Below, piece by piece: positions 1 to 5,638 of a stretch of DNA of 14,427 bases (positions within the stretch are counted from its first letter, which is position 1; each line of letters starts with the position of its first letter). Under the pieces are notes generated by a model. The model did not search any database. It had not been told where the DNA came from and worked only from the letters and a program-made list of their open reading frames with translations. Position numbers and translations under genes: made by a program. Source of the stretch: an uncultured Parabacteroides sp. (GTDB lineage: Bacteria; Bacteroidota; Bacteroidia; Bacteroidales; Tannerellaceae); contig URGO01000080.1 of assembly GCA_900547435.1 (NCBI GenBank), positions 1 to 14,427 on the forward strand. Direction: 5' to 3'.

Positions 1-2
1 TC

Positions 3-692
3 CTTTTTAATGATTCAGTAAAAATCAGTCAATTCGATTTTCCTTATGACAAAACAGACTCCTTATCCGGAGCAGCAGGTTCCATCTTATCCATTCATGT
101 ATTGAGTCCGCTGGCTGGAAAACATCTTCTGATGCATATCTTTTATAAGGATCAAAAGCAAGCGGTATTCAACATGACTACACAACCCTTCTGGCGTGTC
201 CAAGATAAACTCTACTTCAAAAGAGAGTTTAATGATACAATTTACCAGGTAACCGAACAAGGATTGTCCCCGGAACGCCGGTTTGACTTCGGATCTTTGC
301 GCTGGGATCGACAAGACCGACTTGACCCAGAAAAAGACGAGGCAGCCTATCCGGTGGACGTATTCGAAAATGAGCATTTTGTGTTCCTGCGCTTTGTCTT
401 GAATCTACTTCATAGAGAGAAATGGGAAGCGTATAACGTTTTCTACAATAAGAAAAACGGTGAGGTGAAAGTTTCTCCTTTCGAAGATGGCATTACAAAC
501 GACTTGAATCACTTCATGCCTTTGCAACCCACTACCCAATCAGCCTCCGGCGAATGGGCACAGATTATCCAGGCGGAAAAAGTGGTAGAATGGTTTGAAG
601 AACAGGACGACATCTCCAACCTGCCGGAAGAGATTCAAGCTCTTAGGCAAACCGATCCGGATGACAATCCGATTGTTGCGATTATGGAATAA
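3..692 (+). CDS. 6-bladed beta-propeller protein, C-terminal part (5' end outside window)
   Basis: The reading frame is open from base 3 to the TAA at 690-692, so this is the last roughly 229 residues of a longer protein; a TTG at 102 is not the true start. The frame shows repeated hydrophobic/aromatic strands and ends with DDNPIVAIME, the sort of C-terminal strand that closes Bacteroides 6-bladed beta-propeller proteins (PF17170-like), many of which are lipoproteins. The family is very common in Bacteroidales, and a substrate or partner cannot be read from the fragment. The signal peptide, lipobox and first blades lie upstream of the window. A hairpin terminator follows directly. The family assignment rests on overall resemblance and the C-terminal motif, not on a catalytic signature. 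Confidence 0.72.
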   Translation, partial: LFNDSVKISQFDFPYDKTDSLSGAAGSILSIHVLSPLAGKHLLMHIFYKDQKQAVFNMTTQPFWRVQDKLYFKREFNDTIYQVTEQGLSPERRFDFGSLRWDRQDRLDPEKDEAAYPVDVFENEHFVFLRFVLNLLHREKWEAYNVFYNKKNGEVKVSPFEDGITNDLNHFMPLQPTTQSASGEWAQIIQAEKVVEWFEEQDDISNLPEEIQALRQTDPDDNPIVAIME

Positions 693-723
693 ATAATAAG
701 CCGCAAATTCTGCGGTTTATTTT
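689..723 (+). terminator. Rho-independent terminator after the beta-propeller gene, probably bidirectional
   Basis: A perfect CCGCA (701-705) / TGCGG (711-715) stem with loop AATTC extends outward by AAATAAG against TTTATTT-type pairs, including one G-T wobble, to about 11 bp. A T-rich tract follows at 716-723. It starts right at the TAA stop. On the minus strand the same hairpin is followed by CTTATTATTT, so it could also stop transcription coming from the acetyltransferase at 914-1474. Confidence 0.7.
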
Positions 724-752
724 CCGCAAAAACGTATTTTCACGGAAAATAA
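717..752. repeat. 10-bp perfect inverted repeat overlapping the terminator
   Basis: TTATTTTCCG at 717-726 is the exact reverse complement of CGGAAAATAA at 743-752, with a 16-base loop. Its left arm shares bases with the 3' flank of the terminator hairpin, so the two structures partly exclude one another in RNA. It may be a second terminator or simply what remains of the region upstream of the Fic remnant. Confidence 0.5.
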
Positions 753-754
753 TA

Positions 755-913
755 ATGCCTATGTATATACATGAACATAAAGAATTCAGCAGTCCGCTCA
801 CCCATGAAAGACTCTTCGGTTGGCGTAACTGCCTATTTCCTACCGGATGAAGTGGTTCTACAAAAATAGACGTAACCCTATACCACAGTGGAGAAATGAA
901 AGTCGTATCGTGA
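755..913 (+). pseudogene. Remnant of a Fic-family (DUF4172-type) gene
   Basis: Reading from the ATG at 755 gives PLTHERLFGW, then CLFPTG, a TGA at 848-850, then in the same frame SGSTKIDV, GEMKVVS and a second TGA at 911-913. From memory of the family, Fic proteins with an N-terminal DUF4172 domain carry a block of the form PLTxERLFxWHxALFPTGxSGxxKIxVGxxRxGEMxxVSG, which matches both sides of the first stop without a shift. The first stop sits where the family usually has a variable or arginine residue, so CGA to TGA is plausible. The N-terminal domain is nearly absent and the Fic catalytic motif HxFx(D/E)GNGR is missing, so no AMP-transferase activity is possible. The remnant abuts the 3' end of the acetyltransferase gene on the other strand, which may have replaced the rest of the gene. 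Family recognition is from residue pattern only. Confidence 0.7.
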
Positions 914-1474
914 TTAGATATGTTTGACCACCCTTGCCGGCACCCCGCCCGCTACCGTATTGGCAGGGATGTCGCCCGTAACGACTGCCCCGGCACCTAT
1001 CACGGCATTGTCGCCGATGGTCACACCTTGCAGGATAGTGGCGTTAGAGCCCACCCAGACGTTCTTCCCTAAGACGATAGGCGCGGAATAAGTCATCTTG
1101 CGCTTCTCCGGCTCCAGGAAATGGTTGAGCGTGGCAAACACCACATTGTGCCCTATCTGGCATCCGTCCCCGATGCGTACGCCGCCATGGTCCTGAAAAT
1201 GGCAGCAGGCATTGATAAACACATCCTCACCCACCTCGATGTTCTTGCCGAAATCAGTATAAAACGGTGGGAACACACGGAGCGTGGAGGGGACAGATTT
1301 CCCAAAAAGCTCGGACAAGATGTCCCTGATTTCCTCCGGAGTATGATAGGCGGAGTTCAGCCGGAATGTGATTTTCCGCGCCTCTCCGCCCATTTTGTCC
1401 ATGAACTGATGTATCTCTTCCGTGTCAAGCGGCTTGCCTGTCTTCACAAAATTCTTGAATTCTTCGAGTGTCAT
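914..1474 (-). CDS. Hexapeptide-repeat sugar O-acetyltransferase (maltose/galactoside acetyltransferase-like)
   Basis: This 186-residue protein belongs to the left-handed beta-helix acyltransferases, which transfer acetyl from acetyl-CoA to a hydroxyl of a sugar or related acceptor in the cytoplasm and usually work as trimers. An N-terminal helical part (1-60) matches the Maa/LacA-type cap. Hexapeptide turns follow from about residue 78 (IEVGEDVFI, VRIGDGCQIG) to 180 (VWVGSNATI, VTIGDNAVIGAGAVV, GVPARVV). His118 in the TLNH turn is at the position of the catalytic base. The ATG is preceded by AAGGA about 6 bases upstream and by a good TATCTTTG box. Length is normal for the family. The acceptor cannot be predicted, and virginiamycin-type acetyltransferase is less likely because of the Maa-like N-terminal cap. 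Confidence 0.88.
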   Translation of the reverse strand: MTLEEFKNFVKTGKPLDTEEIHQFMDKMGGEARKITFRLNSAYHTPEEIRDILSELFGKSVPSTLRVFPPFYTDFGKNIEVGEDVFINACCHFQDHGGVRIGDGCQIGHNVVFATLNHFLEPEKRKMTYSAPIVLGKNVWVGSNATILQGVTIGDNAVIGAGAVVTGDIPANTVAGGVPARVVKHI

Positions 1475-1501
1475 AATTCCTTATGTTTGGTTTATTGCCC
1501 G

Positions 1502-1509
1502 CAAAGATA
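1502..1509 (-). promoter_or_regulatory. Bacteroidetes-type -7 box for the O-acetyltransferase gene
   Basis: On the minus strand TATCTTTG fits the Bacteroidetes sigma-ABfr -7 consensus TAnnTTTG exactly and lies 27 bases before the ATG at 1474. A TTTTTTG run at 1525-1531 could serve as the -33 element, but the spacer (about 15) is shorter than the usual 19-21, so the -33 assignment is uncertain. Confidence 0.55.
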
Positions 1510-1594
1510 CGGCAACACGGAAGGCAAAAAAGTAGACATATTCCCGATGTTTGTACCCATTTTACGGAAAATAAAAATCTACGGCAGGCTCTTC

Positions 1595-2059
1595 TCAAAC
1601 CTTATCCAACGGCAATCGTTTCATTCTCAAGATAGGGAAAGGATTGCCTTGGTCATCGGTATCGTCACGGCGGAAAGTATAGAACCCCATCCGCTCGTAA
1701 AACCGTGCGGCATCAGGGTTTTGCTCGTTGACATCGACATATTCCACCGCCAGTTTGCGGAATGCGCGCTGCACCAGTTCCTTGCCTACTCCTTTCCGGA
1801 AATAATCGGGATGAAGGAAAAGCATTTCTATTTTATGCTCCAGCACACCCATAAAGCCTACGGGCCGCAAATCATCTTCTACGATCCACAGCGTTTCAAT
1901 TTGCAGTAAGGCCTCTTCAGCCTGCGGGGTCAGGGTACGAATGTCTGCTTCTGTCAGGAAATGATGACTGGCGCGAACAGATGCCTGCCAAACATCCAGC
2001 AAAGCATTGATAAGTTTGGAGTCTCTATTATCTTTTTCAATCGTAGTGATGTGTATCAT
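1595..2059 (-). CDS. GNAT-family N-acetyltransferase, YjaB-like
   Basis: This 154-residue protein is a GCN5-related N-acetyltransferase, a cytoplasmic enzyme class that moves acetyl from acetyl-CoA to an amine. The acetyl-CoA binding motif A is clear: MLFLHPDYFRKGVGKEL, with the R-x-G-x-G pyrophosphate loop at about 88-92. VNEQNPDAARFYERMGF follows at about 110-126, typical of motif B. The N-terminal VWQASVRASHHFLTEADI block and the C-terminal DDQGNPFPILRM strand resemble E. coli YjaB, whose substrate is not established. I chose ATG 2059; the frame stays open to a TTG at 2089, but that extension overlaps the preceding VOC remnant and is not conserved-looking. The gene is 13 bases downstream of the VOC remnant's stop, so it probably shared that operon with the ThuA gene. 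Confidence 0.85.
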   Translation of the reverse strand: MIHITTIEKDNRDSKLINALLDVWQASVRASHHFLTEADIRTLTPQAEEALLQIETLWIVEDDLRPVGFMGVLEHKIEMLFLHPDYFRKGVGKELVQRAFRKLAVEYVDVNEQNPDAARFYERMGFYTFRRDDTDDQGNPFPILRMKRLPLDKV

Positions 2060-2072
2060 AAATTCTTGTCTG

Positions 2073-2257
2073 TCATTCCGTAATCTCAATCAAATTTCCT
2101 TCGGGTCCCTCGATGCAACTTTCGTAATATCCATCCCCCGTAATACGAGGTCCGCTAATAGCCATATTTCATTAGAGGACGCTCCGAAATAATGCATAAA
2201 GAATGTTCTCACAGCCTCCAAGTCTTTTACATACATTGCCAAATGGTCAAGTTTCAT
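2073..2257 (-). pseudogene. VOC/glyoxalase-family gene with internal deletion and frameshift
   Basis: From the ATG at 2257 the frame encodes MKLDHLAMYVKDLEAVRTFF and ends its family-like part at GASSNE, the first beta-alpha unit of a vicinal-oxygen-chelate (glyoxalase/bleomycin resistance) protein. A different frame of the same strand then encodes SGPRITGDGYYESC and IEGPEGNLIEITE with a TGA at 2073-2075, the usual C-terminal strands and final metal-ligand glutamate of these proteins. Together only about 59 residues remain of a normal 120-130. About 65-70 residues are therefore missing from the middle, with a junction near 2160-2168, and the two ends are out of frame. Read literally, the frame runs on to a stop at 2090 and gives a nonsense tail. 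A functional VOC dimer cannot be made. It sits 13 bases after the ThuA gene, as an operon member would. Confidence 0.85.
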
Positions 2258-2270
2258 ATTCAATTCATTC

Positions 2271-3179
2271 TCATTTTTTATAATCACTCCGATAAGACAC
2301 CGTTGAAGTAGAGGGAAAATCCTTCGGGACAGGTTGTGTCACAAGTCCTGTAGCCGCCCATTCAGAACCACGTAAAAGCAAGACCTGGAAACCGGCGCAT
2401 TGCATGGCTGGGTTATTATTCAAAGATTCACCTGCATGTCCCAACATAAGGTGGAAAATCCGAGCTTTTCCATAATCGACTGTAAACACTAACGGCTCTT
2501 CACGTCCGGACCCACCTTTTTCTTCCAATGCCAATGCCGTAAACAAAACATCTTTGATATTGGCCGGTCCACGCATCCGGTCGTACAATTCGTCTTGTGC
2601 ATGCAACCACTGTTCCGGAATTCCTTCCATAATCGGATGTTGGGTATGCCGGGCCGTCAACAGATATTCCCGCTGAGCACCATGCGACCCACCTATTCCG
2701 GGAGAATCATCTTTTACCAACCGGTTATCTATCCAATAAGCATAAGGGCCAGAATGCTCATCACGGCCTTCCCAGCCACCCAATGCACAGATTTCATTAT
2801 ATTCTTTCCAATCGGGGAACGAATTGTTTGCTGCATGATAAACCACTACGCCTCCACCATTCTCCACATAATCCATAAAACGGCGATTGGTTTCTTCCGG
2901 CCATTTATCACCGTTATAATCCAAAATAACCACTTGATAAGGAGTAAAATCTACAATAAATGAAGACATATCCTCACCTTTTGCCGGAGAGATGGCAAAA
3001 TCCACTTCAAACAAGCCGGAATTTTCCAGAATCTGCTGAATAGCCAGATGACTTACCTGCCAGTTGTGATTATTCTGGCCGGTAACAACAAGGGCCTTTA
3101 TCGGCTCTTTGGCCCAACCGGACAAGATTCCTGCCCAAAGAGCCACGACAAGCAATACCCACTTTTTTAAAATTGCCAT
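2271..3179 (-). CDS. Secreted ThuA-domain protein
   Basis: The 302-residue protein begins with a signal peptide (hydrophobic residues about 5-22, cleavage likely near GWA-KE), so it is exported to the periplasm or beyond. The rest is a ThuA-like, class I glutamine-amidotransferase-like fold: KALVVTGQNNHNW at the first strand, VVILDYNGDKWPEE and GGGVVVYHAANNSF in the middle, ICALGGWEGRDEHSG, then PIMEGIPEQWLHAQDELYDRM and ARIFHLMLGHAGES. ThuA was named from trehalose utilisation in rhizobia, and in Bacteroidetes the family often accompanies carbohydrate degradation; the reaction is not established. Length is normal. It precedes the VOC remnant and GNAT gene by small gaps and follows the TPR gene after 98 bases. 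Confidence 0.85.
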   Translation of the reverse strand: MAILKKWVLLVVALWAGILSGWAKEPIKALVVTGQNNHNWQVSHLAIQQILENSGLFEVDFAISPAKGEDMSSFIVDFTPYQVVILDYNGDKWPEETNRRFMDYVENGGGVVVYHAANNSFPDWKEYNEICALGGWEGRDEHSGPYAYWIDNRLVKDDSPGIGGSHGAQREYLLTARHTQHPIMEGIPEQWLHAQDELYDRMRGPANIKDVLFTALALEEKGGSGREEPLVFTVDYGKARIFHLMLGHAGESLNNNPAMQCAGFQVLLLRGSEWAATGLVTQPVPKDFPSTSTVSYRSDYKK

Positions 3180-3182
3180 ATA

Positions 3183-3208
3183 CTTTTAGTTTTCTAGTTT
3201 CTTAGTTG
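3183..3208. repeat. AGTTT-type low-complexity intergenic repeat, copy 1
   Basis: TTTTAGTTTTCTAGTTTCTT repeats the unit AGTTTnnT at about 8-base steps. The same kind of tract occurs at 5480-5526 and, mostly in inverted orientation, at 11228-11299. It lies between the TPR and ThuA genes just upstream of the ThuA start codon. Confidence 0.5.
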
Positions 3209-3277
3209 ACAAGAGCACAAGGCTCCAGTAAACAAAGTCTATACCTTAATTCCTTTGTCAATTCGTCTATTTAATCC

Positions 3278-5401
3278 TTATTGCATCATACGTTTAATGA
3301 TACTGTAAGCATTCACAATGCCCAATTCACCAGCCTTACTCAAGTCTGCTATTCCCCGTTTGGTATCTCCTTGCGACAAACGCGCCAAACCGCGGTTGAA
3401 ATAAGCCTCGGCAAACTCCGGATCGCGGTTAATTGCCTCCGTATAATCCGTTATGGCAGCACGATAATCCCGCAAGGCACAACGGAGGTTAGCCCGATTG
3501 AAATAAGCATATACAAACTCCGGATTAATCTTAATCGCCATATCATAATCACGTGTGATCAGCTCATGATTATAAGCACGCTCTTTATCCTGTATTTCTG
3601 AAACATTCTGTCTGGTCTGCGTAGTTATCCGCTGCGTTTTTCCCCCGAAGGTAAAGTTCATTGTCATAGGCGAAGAGGTCGGCATATCCAAGATTTCCGA
3701 TTTCCGATTTGAATCTTCATACCGCATCTGCTTATAGCGAACCACCGCCCGGTTGAAATAAGCAATCACCAAGTTAGGGTCAAGTTCTATCACAGTACTA
3801 TAATCCTTTATCGCTGAGGCAAAGTCCTGTACCAACATATAATCAATAGCCCGACCCAGATAGGCATTCACATCATTCGGATTCCGGCTTATGCGTGCCG
3901 AATAATCGTCAATAGAAGCAAAATGGGCAGCGACCTGGTCTTCGGTAAGAGCAGCCTCCTCGTTTGTAATCAGCAATTTCATCTTCAAAAGCATCTGCTG
4001 ATTAAAATCATCCACCATCCGGCTATAATACAATTGTTTTTTAACCGCATCCGGTTTTTCATAAAATGTCAATACAAACTCAGGTTCCAGATCTACCCGG
4101 ACATTCCTATCCTGAACGCGTCCACGCACCTCATTTTGATATTTGCTCCGGCGCTCCTCTTCTTTGTCATAGACCACCAATCGATTAAACTTGTCAATAT
4201 TCTTATCTGATTGTTCACGGGTATTCTCTTCGCCAGACGATGAGCCGGATGTTCCGTTTGCCGCCACATTGTTGGATGAAGAAGTCGTTGACTTACCCGC
4301 CGCACGGTCTTTTTTCATCTGTTCCTCTTTCTGATAGGCAGTCCAAACATCCCGGTCGGCTCCGGCAATATCATGCATTTTCTTTTTTGCCTCCGCACGG
4401 CTATAATATCCCGGCAAGAAATTCGGATATTCATTCAACACAATATCGTAGTCCGATACCGCCCCCCGGTAATCCCCCGTTTCATAACGCAACAAAGCCC
4501 GGTTATAATAAGCCATGTAATTATACGGTTCCAATTGCAATACCACGTCAAAGTCTTCTATCGCCCGGTTATTATCCCCTACTTGGAAGCGGAGCAATCC
4601 ACGGTTGAAATGAGCTATCAGATTCTCCTTGTCCATACTGATTACCTGATCGTAATCCGCCATTGCTCCACGCAGATTATTCTTCTGATAACGGACCAGT
4701 CCCCGGTTGATAAAATAACCGCTCTCACGCGGATCCAGCCGGATGGCCTCGTTCAAGTCGGCCAACGCCTTGTCAAAGTCTTTTGTCTGATAATGCAATA
4801 TGGCCCGATTGCCATATGCCGGCGCATAATAGGGGTCCAACTCGATAGCTTGGTTATAATCAGCCATAGCCTTTGCCGTATCACCCTTCTCCAGATACAT
4901 CGCACCGCGGGAAAGATAACTCATCGAATACTTCGGATGTGCAGCGATCAACCTTTCAAACACCTTTTCCGCACCCTCATAATCCTCTTTCTGGATATAA
5001 GCGACCGCCTCATTCACCATCATTTGCCGGTCATCCCGCCTAAATTCCAATCCTTTTTCATAATCGGCTATCGCCCCATCATAGTTTTCCAAGCTCTGCC
5101 GCGCGATACCTCTCGCATAATAGGCCTGGGCTAAGAAGGGATTTCGTTCAATACATGCCGTACAATCCTCTTCCGCTCCTTGATAATCATCCAGATTAAT
5201 CTTAGCGACAGCCCTGAAGAAATAAGGCTCTGCCAACCAAGGTTTGGAACGGATTACCTGATTGAAATATTGGATAGAGAGTACATAATCCTCAAAATAC
5301 AAGGCGTTGCGTCCGATGGCCAACACACGGTCCGTATTGATTTGGGCAAAGGCCGACAAAGCGCATACATACAACGCAAGCCATATTATCAACTTTCTCA
5401 T
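3278..5401 (-). CDS. Secreted tetratricopeptide-repeat protein, about 14 TPRs
   Basis: This 707-residue protein starts with a signal peptide (hydrophobic 4-19, cleavage near AFA-QI), so it acts in the cell envelope. About ten TPR units fill residues 20-355, with typical hallmarks such as AYYARGIA, YDGAIADYEKGL and AIELDP. A Ser/Asn/Gly-rich linker follows at about 370-395, then a charged non-TPR part (about 400-500) and four more TPRs to the C terminus. One C-terminal TPR is split: its first helix (VIAYFNRAVVRYKQ) and second helix (TRDYDMAIKINP) are separated by about 50 residues that include a Thr/Gln-rich stretch. TPR arrays bind proteins; no catalytic domain is visible and the partner is unknown. 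The next gene downstream is ThuA, 98 bases away. An internal duplication origin for the TPRs is likely. Confidence 0.88.
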   Translation of the reverse strand: MRKLIIWLALYVCALSAFAQINTDRVLAIGRNALYFEDYVLSIQYFNQVIRSKPWLAEPYFFRAVAKINLDDYQGAEEDCTACIERNPFLAQAYYARGIARQSLENYDGAIADYEKGLEFRRDDRQMMVNEAVAYIQKEDYEGAEKVFERLIAAHPKYSMSYLSRGAMYLEKGDTAKAMADYNQAIELDPYYAPAYGNRAILHYQTKDFDKALADLNEAIRLDPRESGYFINRGLVRYQKNNLRGAMADYDQVISMDKENLIAHFNRGLLRFQVGDNNRAIEDFDVVLQLEPYNYMAYYNRALLRYETGDYRGAVSDYDIVLNEYPNFLPGYYSRAEAKKKMHDIAGADRDVWTAYQKEEQMKKDRAAGKSTTSSSNNVAANGTSGSSSGEENTREQSDKNIDKFNRLVVYDKEEERRSKYQNEVRGRVQDRNVRVDLEPEFVLTFYEKPDAVKKQLYYSRMVDDFNQQMLLKMKLLITNEEAALTEDQVAAHFASIDDYSARISRNPNDVNAYLGRAIDYMLVQDFASAIKDYSTVIELDPNLVIAYFNRAVVRYKQMRYEDSNRKSEILDMPTSSPMTMNFTFGGKTQRITTQTRQNVSEIQDKERAYNHELITRDYDMAIKINPEFVYAYFNRANLRCALRDYRAAITDYTEAINRDPEFAEAYFNRGLARLSQGDTKRGIADLSKAGELGIVNAYSIIKRMMQ

Positions 5402-5445
5402 TCGTCTTTTTCGTTAGTGAGTCTGCAAAGTTTATATTTGGGGAA

Positions 5446-5453
5446 CAAATGTA
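5446..5453 (-). promoter_or_regulatory. Candidate -7 box for the TPR gene
   Basis: TACATTTG on the minus strand fits TAnnTTTG and lies 44 bases before the ATG at 5401. No convincing -33 TTTG is found at the usual distance, so the call is weak. Confidence 0.35.
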
Positions 5454-5479
5454 GTAAAATATATTTTTCCTGCTAATAA

Positions 5480-5526
5480 TTTGAGTTTTTTAGTTTGTAT
5501 GTTTGCAAGTTTTTTAGTTTTTGAGA
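5480..5526. repeat. AGTTT-type low-complexity intergenic repeat, copy 2
   Basis: A run of AGTTTTTTAGTTT-like units, interrupted by GTATGTTTGCA, at about 8-base spacing. It lies in the 237-base divergent region between the TPR and transporter genes, upstream of the likely transporter promoter. The tract resembles those at 3183-3208 and 11228-11299. Confidence 0.5.
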
Positions 5527-5544
5527 ACTTATCTACCCACAAGG

Positions 5545-5574
5545 TTGTAATTTAAAAATTAAAACTTATTTTTG
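5545..5574 (+). promoter_or_regulatory. Candidate promoter for the OPT transporter
   Basis: TTG at 5545-5547 (-33) and TATTTTTG at 5567-5574 (-7, TAnnTTTG) are separated by 19 bases, the normal Bacteroidetes spacing. The start would be near 5581, leaving an A-rich leader of about 58 bases before the ATG at 5639. Confidence 0.5.
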
Positions 5575-5638
5575 TGGTTTAAAAAAAGATTAAAGCGAAA
5601 ACGACTCAAGATTTATTTGTAAAAACACGATAAAAAGA

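Noticed and set aside
761..772. 12-bp palindrome ATGTATATACAT
   Set aside because: Short, AT-rich and inside the Fic remnant's coding bases; likely chance.
771..869. 32-codon plus-strand open frame in the gap after the propeller gene
   Set aside because: A different frame of the same bases reads as the Fic-family remnant, which explains the sequence better than a new small protein.
1121..1909. 262-codon plus-strand open frame
   Set aside because: It lies antisense to the O-acetyltransferase and GNAT genes, crosses their intergenic gap, and shows no recognisable domain; the minus-strand genes carry clear motifs.
2060..2089. Upstream TTG start adding 10 residues to the GNAT protein
   Set aside because: The extension overlaps the coding end of the VOC remnant, and the family start matches the ATG at 2059.
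4373..5134. 253-codon plus-strand open frame inside the TPR gene
   Set aside because: It is the antisense shadow of TPR repeats; the Ile/His/Tyr-rich repetitive translation reflects the repeated codons on the other strand.
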